21,554 bases of DNA from Pelargonium nanum (Eukaryota; Streptophyta; Magnoliopsida; Geraniales; Geraniaceae). The translations under genes were made by a program, and so were the position numbers. The stretch covers positions 1 to 21,554 of the forward strand of contig JAYMTF010001743.1 in assembly GCA_036897485.1 (NCBI GenBank), written 5' to 3'. Positions 1 to 10,635 of this stretch are shown here, piece by piece. The notes beneath the pieces were generated by a model. That model worked only from the letters and a program-made list of their open reading frames with translations, was not told the DNA's origin and did no database searches. How positions within the stretch are numbered: position 1 is the stretch's first letter; each line of letters begins with the position of its first letter.

Positions 1-123
1 TTGTTAGCAAACAATCATAGCTTTTAAAAGTTGTTGGAAGCCACTTCTAGCTTCTTAGAAGTGTTACGAAACAAGCATTTATTTATGTACATGGATTCTC
101 AAATAATAAATCGTGGTTAATAT

Positions 124-140
124 GATGATGTCACATCATC
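124..140. promoter_or_regulatory. Palindrome upstream of a TATA-like box
   Basis: GATGATGT, a central C, then ACATCATC form a perfect 8+1+8 palindrome. It lies 10 bases before a TATATAAG box at 151-158. The arrangement looks like a core promoter with a dyad-symmetric upstream site, but I could identify no downstream gene. It may belong to a degenerate LTR or to a transcript that I cannot see. Confidence 0.25.
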
Positions 141-2024
141 GACTAACAACTATATAAGTCTCTTTACATTTGTGGGCGCTCCGTCCGAATATCAATACTC
201 TTTATGCATAACTATATTTTTGTTGTTTTCAAATCCGTTGACTTTCAGTTACATCATTGCACAATCTAAATCCACCACCGCTTTACATGCCACCGCCATA
301 AACTTTGTCAATTGTCACCACACTCAATCCATGATTTTTCTCCTCATAAACACCATAAAATTGAAGAATATTTCTGTGTCCACAAGTCAAGAGTTTCAAA
401 AGATCTTTTCGAAACTCAAAACTCATAATCATGGTCATTCTCTTGATCAAGTTCACAATTTAGCCTACTTTTTATTTTCAAAAACAATATAATTATATAC
501 AAATTCATTTTTTGAAACAATTAAAATTTGAAGAAGATAAAGGTGTTGCAGTGCAGTACAGTGCGGTGGGTACTGGTCGACGACACAATTGAACAGACTG
601 ATCTCCATCAATTGTTTGTATTCTCAATTTGGTCACAACCAATAAACTGCGACAAATAATTGGTAGCTGTCTGTTGACGTTGTACCACGCGCCACTGCGT
701 TTCTGGGCGGTCCCTCTTCTACGTACGTACCTTCTTTCACTTCCACTGCCTGTAAATATTGGACACTACAAGTCTACAATTATTACTCCATAGAATCCTA
801 GTCATGTGGTGGGGGTGCTCATATTCATACCCATATAATATATCACCAACTACTTATATTTAATTATGTATTATAGTATATGCATGAAGCACACTACCGG
901 CTAGAGCTCACAAATCGGATTATGAGACAGGTTCATAAAAGTGAACTTAACAGTACATGAATTGAGTTTAGGATGGTGAAGTCAAAGTCGAAAATACTTT
1001 GGGTTTTGGGTTGGGATCAGTATTTAGGCATCAGATGTGTTGAATAGTGTGAGTTAAAGCTCCTGCTAGACCTCCAAAGCTCCAGTATTGTCCAACAGTT
1101 GTTATTTATTGCTTTATAAACTAAACAACTTCTAATTGAATGTTTACTAGAACCAACAATTTGGATCTGAATTCGCAGACACCTAAATTCCATCCAATCT
1201 AACCAATTTTAGGTCAAATAAAATCGTACAATCTTGTATAATTTTGCATTTAACACCTAAATCATGAACTCCGACTCGATTTTAATTTGAGAATCGGAAT
1301 CGGAGTGAATACGAAGCCCTTTAGAAACTAAAAAGTAAGTAGAATCTCAAACAATCACGTAGTGATACTGATACACCAACACCCACCTTTTTATTAAAAA
1401 TATCTATCTTCCCTGTTTTTGGGATGGGAAGAGACATTGGGACATGCGACAGTTCTGACACTTTCTTGAAAGAAAAGTAGAATGGTAAAGAGTGTCATAT
1501 GCATGAATCATAAGATGCCGATACCGGAGAGAAGACCAATTTCTTAACAACAACAACTACTACTACTGTACATTAGTTTAAGAATCGCAACGTGATTTAG
1601 CTTTAAGGTGGTCCTGTCGCAGCCCATCTCATCCCGAACCGAACTGAACCGAACCGCACCGCATGCAATGCAATTGCTATATATAGAATAGAATAATTTA
1701 GCTGTGGATCACTACCACAGGTGTCGGTCTCAGCTCTCACGACCCAACCCACAACTCTCGGCTACCACTCATTTACTACTACTGTACAGGTTGAATTTGT
1801 TAACCACACTTCACATGTCATGTTTAATTTCTTAATTTTTATTAATAATGTTAAGTGTCGAGTTAATGGAATTACCACACCTTGTACGAATTGAGTATTT
1901 ATCGAGGGAGGTGTTCTCTTTAACTGTGATTGATGGAGAAGTATTCAAGATTCCAATGCGATTATGAGACCTCAAATATGTTGAAGTTGGTCATAGACAA
2001 AATTGTGTACATCTCGAATCAGAT

Positions 2025-2054
2025 ACACACACACATATATATATATATATATAT
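2025..2054. repeat. Compound (AC)n(AT)n microsatellite
   Basis: An AC dinucleotide run passes directly into an AT run of about 20 bases. This is a typical plant compound microsatellite and is likely to vary in length between individuals. A second pure AT run is at 3513-3529, and a third, followed by a T run, is near 16249-16275. Confidence 0.85.
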
Positions 2055-2212
2055 CAGAATATGCAGATTTGGACTGCTAAAAGGGGCCAACGAACGTAGG
2101 ACAAAGGGCCAAGATTGTGGAGGCGTCGTAAGCAGCATGCAATCGTGGATCATTCCGTATACATTCTATTGTTATGCTTATATTTATTTTTACATAAATC
2201 CGCTCTGAGTGC

Positions 2213-2220
2213 TGACGTCA
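2213..2220. promoter_or_regulatory. TGACGTCA bZIP-type palindrome
   Basis: This is a perfect TGACGTCA palindrome, the core bound by TGA and other bZIP factors in plants. It lies about 2.9 kb upstream of the P450 start codon, so a role there is speculative. A perfect G-box CACGTG is at 2602-2607. Both words are expected by chance at low frequency in a window of this size. Confidence 0.25.
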
Positions 2221-4064
2221 CGATATTTAATAATCATTATATATTCAATCTCACATTTGGTTCAACTTTTAACGTTATATTTTTAATTGAAAACATGCTT
2301 AATTAAAATTTAACTCTAAATTATGTTTTAAAAAAAACACATAATGTATTATATGAATATAATTGAATTATCCTTTTAAAGTTAAATCATACTATAAATT
2401 AATGCCTACTTCTTTTAATGCATTTAATGCCTACTTTAAGTACAAATAATTCCATTGATTTTTCATTCAATCAATCAGAATTAGGCAGTCAAACAATTAC
2501 GTAGATGACTTGTATTGTTGGCGTTTACTGTCGTTGTATTTAGATTCCTATGCAATTTTTTTTTCATTTTCTCTTTTATATATATAAAAGAATACACATA
2601 CCACGTGATAATTAGTTATATTATACTCCAGCTGGAAATTTACCAAAAGAAGAAAAATAGGACGTAACTTTTCTTGAGTTCCTATTCCAATTTCCAATCC
2701 CATGCTCAGTTAACAGATCTACTGTAAATGAATAGGAACTACAGTCGAAGACTGGATAGGACTAAACAGTTCCCGATGCATACTTTCTAACAAGAAGTTC
2801 GGTCGATGTTCTAGGATCGTATTTTATTTTGTTAGCCATTCTGTGAACTTGATTGCTCATATATATGTTAGCTAAATCATTGGTTTCGTTGTCCGGCTCA
2901 ATGAGTTGGGTCGGTCAGGTGTGTCTAATCATTCTGAATAATTTTTTATTAGTTCATATGTTTTTTTAAATCATATTAGCTATTATGCTTTAATAATAAG
3001 TAAAAACTTGTTTGGTAACGCTACTTAATACAGAGAAACAAATATGCTTGGTAAAATATGTAATTTTAAGTAGTTGAATTGTTTATGGCATGACAAGATT
3101 TGACGTTAGTTTTTTCCACCCATTTTTGAAGGAGACCAAGAACAATGATCAACAAAAAGTTGAAAGCAAAAACATGAAGACTTGAAACTTGAAAAATCTA
3201 TAGCAGATCCAATGATAAGCAATCTATGGCCACTAGAGATTGCAATGGAGGCCCCCCATGAAATTCACAACCCAAAACTTTCTAAGATGTTGATTTTGAT
3301 AATGATAAGATTGGTGACAATGATCTCTTAGTAATTTACTTATCTACCCATTACCATAGTGACAAATGGTTAAATACTTGTAAGATACATATACAATAAC
3401 GAATACTCAGTAAGTGGTTAATTTTACTTGATTCATCAATGTATCGCTTCCAAGTCTAGGTGTCAATACGCTCGCAGATAAGAAATAAACATATACAATT
3501 GTCTTATGAACTATATATATATATATATCAATTAGCAATCAAATCATAAAATTAATAGAAAATAGAGTAGGTAAATAAAGATATAAACTAAAAATAGTAG
3601 TTGTCCCTATCCTGATTCCTGAAACACCCAATGAAACTGACAGAAATATGTTGATAATAGGAGTGAGTGAGTCACATTGGGCCCAGACGCCTAATGATAT
3701 TCATGGGAATAGAAAAATCAAAGTGATAAATTAATGGAGATACGTCACAAAAATGGCTAAACTAGTGCACCATGTTTCTGTGTGGTCCGTTTCTCACTTG
3801 ATTTGTATTGTGGCTGGCTGGCTTAAATTGTCTGCACCTACTTGGATTTGTGTGTGCTAATTTTATATGACAGTGTTAGCTAAGCAAAGCAGCACAGCCA
3901 CAGCCACAAGCTCATTTAGGGCTATTTTAAGTTGATTCATATCAAATATGTGTCAATTAATAGTTGGTCGATCTAATTATAATCGCAAACGATCTTATAA
4001 AGTATACAAGTTTTAGGATAAAAGTGAGATCCATCGATAATTTTTCTAGGTATACAGACGTGTA

Positions 4065-4220
4065 GGTCGATCATGAAACTGGAAGGATTTACCGCATAGA
4101 GTAAACATATGTATATTCAAAGTTTGATACTTACGGGTCTACTAACTGAACGTCGACCGTGAAAATAGAACGATCTACTACATAGAGTAAAAACATGCAT
4201 GTATATCTAAATCTAAGACT
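4065..4220. repeat. Degenerate direct-repeat pair
   Basis: A unit at about 4065-4131 is repeated imperfectly at about 4151-4220. Both copies share GTCGA, then TGAAA, then CATAGAGTAAA and an ATGTATAT-like stretch in the same order. By eye they look clearly related but diverged, so this is an old tandem duplication or part of a decayed mobile element. Confidence 0.6.
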
Positions 4221-4449
4221 GACTCATATCTTCTTTGTGTCGACGTACTATGTTTTTTTTTATTTAGCAAAACCAAACAATTTCAATCTTAACCACAATA
4301 ATTTGGAGTTGAGGCTATTGCAGATTTTTAAATAAAGTAGATTCAATGACAAATTAGAGAATGAAATATACATATGAGCGGCTAAAATAGGTAAAAAAAA
4401 CTTCTTTGGACAAATATCCGCCAAATTTCATGTAGAACTCTGGCCTTGA

Positions 4450-4640
4450 GAAACGATAGGAGTCAATAACTTTTTAATTAGCTTAATGTCTACAGACATT
4501 CACTTCAGCGAGCGTCAATGAGACATGTCACCTCCTATGTAAAAATAAAATATGTAGACTTGTAATCTTTAAAAACGACGGGAGTCAATCCCTTTCTTCA
4601 TAGCTTAATGTCTACAGATATTCACTTCAGCGAGAGTCAT
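4450..4640. repeat. Second degenerate direct-repeat pair, offset about 122 bp
   Basis: The word GCTTAATGTCTACAGA occurs at 4481-4496 and again at 4603-4618. In each copy a GGAGTCAAT motif lies upstream and TTCACTTCAGCGAG lies downstream. The copies span about 4450-4518 and 4571-4640. They lie about 300-450 bp upstream of the P450 TATA box, so they fall in its likely promoter. They could be duplicated regulatory DNA or mobile-element remains. Confidence 0.65.
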
Positions 4641-4926
4641 GTATAATGCATAAGCTTCTGGAGTGCAAATATGAAACGAAATTGTAACAACTCAAACAAC
4701 CAAATAACGTTTTAGGGAAGTTAAAAGTAGACATTTTAGACAATTGCTTATTGTTATATATTATAGAGAGAGACCCATCACCATTCACCAGTTCACCACC
4801 AGTCTCCTACTGCCACTGTTCTGCACACTACTTGACCTTCTCTCCTAAATCCATTGCTTCCTTCCTTCTTCGCTCCCGTCTCTGTCTCATCCTCTTCCTC
4901 TGTCCGTATCTCTGTCTCCTAAACAC

Positions 4927-4935
4927 TATATAAAA
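4927..4935 (+). promoter_or_regulatory. TATA box of the CYP714 gene
   Basis: TATATAAAA is preceded by a strongly pyrimidine-rich tract (about 4788-4925), like the Y patches of plant core promoters. Transcription would start about 30 bases downstream, near 4958-4965, giving a leader of roughly 145-150 bases. I see no ATG between that point and the start codon at 5109. Confidence 0.6.
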
Positions 4936-5108
4936 ACCGCAACTTCCTCTCACCTTTCACACATCCATCAACACAAAGGGTCTCTTTCTCACACATCTCT
5001 CAATTTCAAAATCTTACATCAACTGTACACACACCAAAAACATTTATATATATAAAAATAGCTTCAGAATTGAAGAACCAAGATATTAGTTTATACATAA
5101 TTATAGAA

Positions 5109-7773
5109 ATGGAAGCTGAGAAGAGACTGTGGTGTTTTGTGGGTGTGGGGGTGGGATTGGCGGTTTGGTGTTTGGTTCAGCTACTGTACAACAACGTTTG
5201 GGTAAATTCGGAGAGGCTGAGGAGGAAGCTTCGGGCGCAAGGAATCAGAGGTCCTCGTCCTTCTCTGCTCTACGGGAATGTTCCGGAGATGCAGAGGATT
5301 CAATTGAAGGCCAAATCGAAGAGCAGTGGCCATGTCGGCGGCGACGGCCAGGAGATCGTCGGCCACGACTATGCTTCCACCATCTTCCCCTATTTCGAGC
5401 AGTGGAGGAAGCAATACGGTATATTTCCTTTCCCTTTTTGCTTACGGAACTGTGTGTATAGGTGAATTTGGTGTTTGTTTTTTATTTTTATTTTGGAGCT
5501 GATTTGAACCATTTTTGCAAAAAAAAAGTACTGATTTGAACGGGAAGAAGTATAGTCTCATCTTCATAGTCTGTAACTGGAGACTACTATTGCTCGGATA
5601 TAATATTAAAAGTATAGATGAACGGTCGGTTTAAGCTTTTCGTTGAGTTGATTTTCTTTCCTACCGAAAGGTTAGAGACTCCTGGCTTCTCCTGTCAGCT
5701 CACTTGGAACGTTAAAACGGGAATGAGTAGAGCTCTCTATCTTTCTCTCATCAGTCCGCTTGCAAAGACATATCATGCTTGAGCGTGAGGTTGTGAAATA
5801 AGTATCCTGTCTTGAATTTTTGTTATGGAATGAGTGTTTATTTCCATTTATTAGGAAGTTAGATATGCATGAATTGTTAATAATATTCTTATAATAAGTT
5901 AGTTAATATTTTTTTAACATAATCATGAGAATATAAGTGTAAATATACCACGCTAGCTAACTTATCCTCAATTTTTTAACAAAAACTAATCATACCTTAC
6001 CTCTCCATTCCATCATGTGTGATCCATTCAGTTGATCTGCAAACCAATATTCATTCCCTAATTATTAGTATATATCTGTGACTTCATGAGTATATCTAAC
6101 TAATATATTGTTTTTGAATGTGTATATGTGTGGGGCTTGAGATTGATTGATGTGTATGGTGTGTTGCTAATGCATTCAGGTACCATATACACTTACTCAA
6201 CTGGAACAAGACAACACTTGTATGTAAACCAGCCAGAGCTAGTGAAGGAAATGAACCAGTCTACTTCTCTGGATTTGGGTAAACCTTCTTATGTCACCAA
6301 GAGACTTGAACCAATGCTTGGGAATGGCATTTTGAGGTCCAACGGGCATCGTTGGGCCGAGCAGAAAAAAATTGTCGCACCCGAGTTCTTCATGGACAAA
6401 GTCAAGGTATCCAAGTAACACCAGTACCACTATCAGTACACATGTTTTGTTGTTCTCTGTAATCACTTGATCTATATATGATAATGTGTGAGTACCTGAT
6501 TCAATTGTATATTGACTGCAGGGGATGGTAGGTCTAATGGTGGAATCAGCACTGCCATTGTTAACAAAATGGGAGGAGCGGATTGAAGCTAACCAACCCG
6601 ACATTAGAGTGGACGAGGACTTTAGAGGTCTTTCGGCTGATGTTATCTCAAGGGCTTGTTTTGGTGGCTCTTATAGCAAAGGCAAGGAGATTTTCTCCAA
6701 GCTTAGGACTCTACAGAAAGCCATTTCTAAACAAGGCCTCCTTTTCGGCTCTACTAGTTATCGGTATGTATATATGTATGTTTCACAATGCTATACATAT
6801 AGGCTTTGCTAATTGCTTAATTTGAAATGAACATTTGGGGTTTTTTGGCAGATTTTTGCCAATCAAGAAGCAAAACAATATTACTAGTCTTGAGAAAGAG
6901 ATAGAATCACTGATATGGGAAGCAGTAGAGGAACGTAAACGAGAATGCTCATCAAACTGCTCGAACCAAAAGGATCTGATGCAATCAATACTGGAGGGCG
7001 CCATCAACGATGACAGCCTAGCAGCAAAGGACTCGTCCAAGCAATTCATAGTCGATAACTGCAAGAACATTTACTTTGCTGGTCATGAGTCCACTGCAGT
7101 TGCTGCCTCCTGGTGCATAATGCTACTTGCTCTATACCCCGAGTGGCAAGATCGCATCAGAGCAGAGGTGGCTCAAGTTTGCGGGGATGCCTTGCCAGAT
7201 GCAGACTCGCTCTCCCAGTTGAGGACGGTATGATATACTATATGCATATATCAGAAGTTGTTTCCACATAACTAGCTATTATAGAATTTGTTCTTCATAT
7301 TTCTAGATGAACTTAAACAGGTGACTATGGTGATTCAAGAAGCTCTTCGTCTATACCCACCGGCAGCATTTGTGTCCCGCGAGGCCCTTGAAGACACCCA
7401 AGTAGGCAATATCAGTATTCCAAAAGGTGTGTGCATATGGACATTGATACCGACCTTGCACCGGGATCCTGAGATTTGGGGGACGGATGCAAATGAGTTC
7501 AAGCCGGAGAGGTTCGTAGATGGAGTCTCGAAAGCCTGCAAGTTTTCCCAAGCCTACATCCCGTTCGGGGTGGGTCCTAGGCTGTGCTTGGGAAGAAACT
7601 TTGCACTGACTCAGTTGAAAATTGTGGTCTCCCTCATTGTGTCCAAGTTCAGCTTCTCTCTGTCTCCAAGATATCGCCATTCTCCGGCTTACCGAATGAT
7701 TGTAGAGCCCGAACATGGTGTACATATCCTCCTTCAGAAGGTGCCATCAAAGGGAGTTGATTCACAGACCTAA
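5109..7773 (+). CDS. Cytochrome P450, CYP714 family (probable gibberellin/diterpenoid oxidase)
   Basis: Five exons (5109-5418, 6180-6406, 6522-6763, 6852-7227, 7321-7773) join in frame to 535 aa, the usual length for a microsomal plant P450. All four introns are GT-AG. Residues 7-27 form the N-terminal membrane anchor, followed by a basic linker and the hinge GIRGPRPS (45-52). The oxygen-binding I-helix motif AGHEST is at 336-341, ExxR (EALR) at 392-395, KPERF at 446-450, and the haem-binding loop [10 protein letters not shown] at 467-476 with Cys474 as iron ligand. Motifs such as [15 protein letters not shown] and [11 protein letters not shown] match CYP714 proteins as I recall them. Known members oxidise gibberellins or their ent-kaurenoid precursors at the ER (Arabidopsis ELA1/ELA2, rice EUI), and CYP714E enzymes oxidise triterpenoids, so the substrate here is inferred. 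The ATG at 5109 has a good context (G at -3, G at +4) and no rival upstream. Confidence 0.93.
5419..6179 (+). other. CYP714 intron 1 (761 bp)
   Basis: This AT-rich intron has donor GTATAT and acceptor TTCAG, and splits a Gly codon after its first base. I see no repeat element or coding frame of interest in it. The other introns of this gene are only 88-115 bp. Confidence 0.85.
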
Positions 7774-8811
7774 TTAATGAACACAAATTCACATCTTAAG
7801 CAGAAGCATAGTCTCTCTTCTTCTTCCTATCATGTATGTACTACTCGTTAGATTTCAATAATGGGCTACGATATAATGGTTTGGGCTTCCCATACTAAAA
7901 GGTCAATCTTGTTAAAAGGGTTTCACTTGCACCATTATATGTAACATCTTCAATTCATATTTATCCGATGTGAGATTTATTACCCACTTCAACATTATGC
8001 TTTTAGTATAAATAAACAAATGCTGTCCTTTGATTTCAAAAGAATGTTTTTGGGATTATTTGTGCCACACTCCACTTCTAGTGAACCTATATATCTATGT
8101 TTGTACAAAACACTGGCTTAATTGTAAAGGGTTGGGTATGCAAGTTGAACTTGGAGGAACTAATATGGAAATCTGTTGGTCATGTGGGTCCTGCCATGGT
8201 AAACTATCCAATTTGGTACCTAAATTTTCGCGTTTTCATTCCACTTGCTTTCTTAACCTTTTTAACCAAATTAGGTTAAGAAAAAATTAAATTGGACCGA
8301 AACACAAAAGTTCAAGAATCAAATTAAGTTTTTTTACCAATTTTTAAAGTATAGCGGGGCAAAACAATAGAAAAAGGCTATGAAATCTCTACGAGAGTGT
8401 ATTGAGTACGCAATTATTACTTTTGGATGGACGCGACAAAAGTTAAGATTATTTTTTATATTATAAATATTACTTATATTGACTCTCTCGTGTGAATGTA
8501 GACAAATTGTCGAACTATGTTCAATTTCTTGCATCCGTTCATCTTGTCTGTATATTCGGTTGCGATTATATTTTATTTGGTTGTGTGATACAAAAGTGAG
8601 TCATTGATATTATTTAAGAAATCAAGAAATAGGAATGACGACATGTCGTTTTCTAGATTGTGAGATAATTGGTTGGTGTGTGTTCCACTCCATCCACCAA
8701 TCCATAGCTCTCCAAGTAGTAGAGCAGAGAAGAAAGAGAAGAGCTGGTTGTTCTATCAATGCTATGAATTGGATTTGAAATCGATAAGAGAAAAGCAGCA
8801 AAAGATTAGAA
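7774..8811. other. Intergenic region between CYP714 and the GNAT gene
   Basis: The left part holds the P450 3' end, with possible AATAAT poly(A) signals near 7857-7862. Around 7955-7990 a phrase beginning CCGATGTGAGATTTATTACC resembles motifs often seen in plant mobile-element remains, but no termini are visible. The right part is AT-rich and contains the GNAT leader. Two tiny upstream reading frames, at 8758-8763 (ATG plus one codon overlapping a stop) and 8764-8778 (ATG AAT TGG ATT TGA), precede the GNAT start. I see no further gene. Confidence 0.6.
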
Positions 8812-10635
8812 ATGGTTGGAGGTAGCAGAAGCAGCATGTTTGGATTGGGACTAAAAGTTGGAGTTGCAGAAAATGGATCGAAGAAACAGTTACTAATAAC
8901 AGGTAAAAATGGGTTGAAGACGAGCAAGATGGAGCTCCGGTGGGTGAGTAGCAGCAAAAGCAGCACAAAAACACCAATATTCGTATCCACAAAACCATCT
9001 GATGTGAATCCAGAAGAGCTTCTCCACCTCTACGCCGCCTGTAACCACTCCTCCCACCGCTTCCCGGCCGAAGACGACGTCGTCGACCTCCGCAAGCTCC
9101 GTCTCGCTCTCTCCCACAGCTCCTTCCTCGTCTCCATTTTCCAGATCCAAGATATGAGAGGATTGCTTACGATGGCTAGACCTAAGACTTCCGATTCCGA
9201 TTCCTACTCCGAGTTGGTGGGATTCGGCCGAGCCGTTTCCGATATGGGACTCACTGCTTCCATTTACGATGTCATGGTTGGTTCCTAGAGCTCGATTCAG
9301 TTTCTGTTTGTTTGTTGATTGTTCTCATTTTGCTTTCACTTTCTCAGGTCACGCCTTCGTTGCAGAGAATGGGGATCGGTCGGTTGATTGTTCAAAGATT
9401 AGTGAGGCTTGTGATTTGCCTCTGCTCTGTAGCTCTATCATTCTGCTTTTTACTCTTATAATGACATTGTGTTCGTGTTGAAAAACTCAAAACGTTTAGT
9501 TATCCATTTATCATGTTTTGTCCTTCGAAACATGCACACACAAGTAATTAGACATGTTGTGAAATGCACGATCCGTCCAAGATATACACTTAAGAGTATA
9601 ATTGTATAAAATAATCCATATAACATATGTTTTTTTTTTTGAACTCTATAACATATGTTAAATGTGTTGTGTTGCGTCAAACGTGTTGTCAATCGTATCG
9701 TGTCAACATGACCTATTTAGTTATCTTATTAAACATGTTGTGTTTGTGTTTTATGTTCATAATTGTGTCGTGTTCATCAACAATTATTGGGATAAGTGGT
9801 TAAAGGTGTTTAATCCCCTCGAGGTCTCGAGTTTGAGTCTCTTTATCAGTGATGTTGATATTGCCTATGAAAGAAAATATTTGCGTCGTGTTCATGTTGG
9901 GTCGTGCAGGGTCATGACTTGCTCGGCTACTCTGAATCCTCCTTTACACTACTGCATCTAACTTAAAATACCACTTTCCTTCTTTCAGAATGATCACAAG
10001 TAGAGACATTTATGACATATCAGCACTTTGCTCAGAAAATGAGAGGTACTTTCCTCCCAACTTGCTTCAATCTCTAAACTTCATAGCATTTACTCTCCCA
10101 AAATGCATTTCCTTTCTCTTTCTTTTACCATAATTTTCTCTTGATGAAACATCCAGGCAGACCAATATCCTTAAATAGATCAAATCAACAAAACAGAACC
10201 TTCTTCTATTCATCTTGGAAAACCCTAAAAATTGTGTTGTTCATTGAGGTTTGCCTTTTAGAGGCCATCAAACAAAAACTAAAACTAATAATTGTATGCT
10301 ATTTCTTAAAATTTCATTTAGTTGTTACATTCTGTATGCCATGACCTGGTTTTCTTTCTCTTCACACTCAATAGTTCCTTGATACATTATATATGTTGTT
10401 CAGGTTATTTTTCAAAGCATGTGGGTTTGGAGATGACATTTTGGCCTCGACCACGATGATGTACACAAAGAGTGCTTCAACTTGCCCCGAAGGTGATCAA
10501 ACAGTGAAACGTGCAGGCCGGAAGTTGCTGATAGTTCCACCACTTAAAAAATTCACTCTCTCGAAGACTAAAAAATCATGGAACTCTAGCCACGACATGC
10601 CTTCTTTAGCTGTGGTGGAATTAGACATAGATTGA
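8812..10635 (+). CDS. GNAT-family N-acetyltransferase, probably plastid-targeted
   Basis: Four exons (8812-9276, 9348-9406, 9989-10045, 10404-10635) join to 270 aa. The first ~60 residues are rich in Ser, Lys and Gly with few acids, like a chloroplast transit peptide. The GNAT fold starts near PEELLHLYAACNHSSHRFP (67-85). The acetyl-CoA pyrophosphate-binding signature Q/RxxGxG/A is QRMGIG at 161-166, on exon 2. The sequence ends the fold with SRDIYDI and FFKACGFGDD. This is the layout of the plant plastid GNAT group that includes NSI (lysine and N-terminal acetylation of stromal proteins); as I recall, the GNAT3-like branch is the closest. Joining exon 2 to exon 3 in frame needs a GC donor at 9407; every nearby GT donor shifts the frame or adds a stop. 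The reaction is well supported by the signature, the substrates are inferred. Confidence 0.85.
9407..9988 (+). other. GNAT intron 2: probable GC-AG intron with mobile-element DNA
   Basis: The donor reads GTGAG|GCTTGT and the acceptor TTTCAG|A. The GC donor keeps AG before the cut and G at +5, T at +6. Only this junction rebuilds the protein as LVRMITSRDIYD. The 582-bp intron also contains a T run flanked by a 13-bp repeat (9619-9660), a stretch rich in GTGTTGTGT/TCGTGT words (9660-9780), and tRNA-promoter-like boxes near 9793-9840. Gene-specific exon DNA is absent from it. Confidence 0.7.
9793..9840 (+). mobile_element. tRNA-derived SINE-like fragment
   Basis: TAAGTGGTTAAAGG at 9793-9806 resembles a pol III A box with its flanks, and AGTTTGAGTCT at 9830-9840 resembles a B box (consensus GGTTCGANTCC). 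They are spaced as in tRNA-like SINE heads, but no cloverleaf can be drawn, and I could not define the tail or a target-site duplication. It is therefore at best a degraded SINE inside the intron. Confidence 0.4.
10046..10403 (+). other. GNAT intron 3 (358 bp)
   Basis: Donor AG|GTACTT and acceptor TTCAG|G split an Arg codon. The intron is T-rich and I see no element or gene inside it. Confidence 0.8.

Larger units (their letters stand above)
1..4925. other. Gene-free upstream intergenic region
   Basis: I see no exon chain or recognisable protein similarity in this stretch. The open frames it contains are short and of low complexity. It holds an AC/AT microsatellite near 2025-2054, an AT run near 3513-3529, two degenerate direct-repeat pairs (4065-4220 and 4450-4640), a CCGAAC/TGAAC-type pentamer run at 1636-1663, and isolated cis-element-like words: TGACGTCA at 2213-2220, CACGTG at 2602-2607 and a TATATAAG at 151-158. 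The first 170 bases, with a palindrome and a TATA-like box, could be the edge of an upstream promoter or an LTR remnant. I saw no primer-binding site or second LTR to settle that. Confidence 0.6.

Noticed and set aside
1..170. Possible LTR fragment (TGTTAGC start, TATATAAG box)
   Set aside because: No second LTR, primer-binding site or gag/pol remains are visible, so it is listed only as a possibility in the intergenic entry.
172..492. 106-codon open frame near the left end
   Set aside because: It opens without an ATG, has low-complexity AT-rich content, and shows no recognisable domain or splice partners.
1676..1720. CTATATATAG box followed by a small CTGTGG/CCACAG hairpin, considered as a pri-miRNA promoter
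   Set aside because: The stem is only six pairs and no known miRNA sequence or long foldback follows.
1930..2208. 92-codon open frame
   Set aside because: It runs through an AC/AT microsatellite and has no protein-like composition.
2990..3080. MITE-like phrase (TTGTTTGGTAACGCTACTTAA and a later TTAAGTAG)
   Set aside because: Only about eight bases pair as an inverted repeat and no duplication flanks it.
4751..4933. 60-codon frame just before the CYP714 TATA box
   Set aside because: It is a translation of the pyrimidine-rich promoter tract and lies upstream of the predicted transcription start.
5070..5108. N-terminal extension of the P450 upstream of Met at 5109
   Set aside because: The extension opens at TTG, not ATG, and the membrane anchor begins right after the ATG at 5109.
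8030..8290. Open frames between the P450 and the GNAT gene
   Set aside because: They have no recognisable similarity and no plausible splicing, and overlap in two frames as expected by chance.
9793..9840. A true tRNA gene
   Set aside because: A-box and B-box-like words are present but no acceptor, anticodon or T-arm stems pair properly.
9662..9961. 99-codon frame inside GNAT intron 2
   Set aside because: It is made of mobile-element-like repetitive DNA and lies between two well supported exons.
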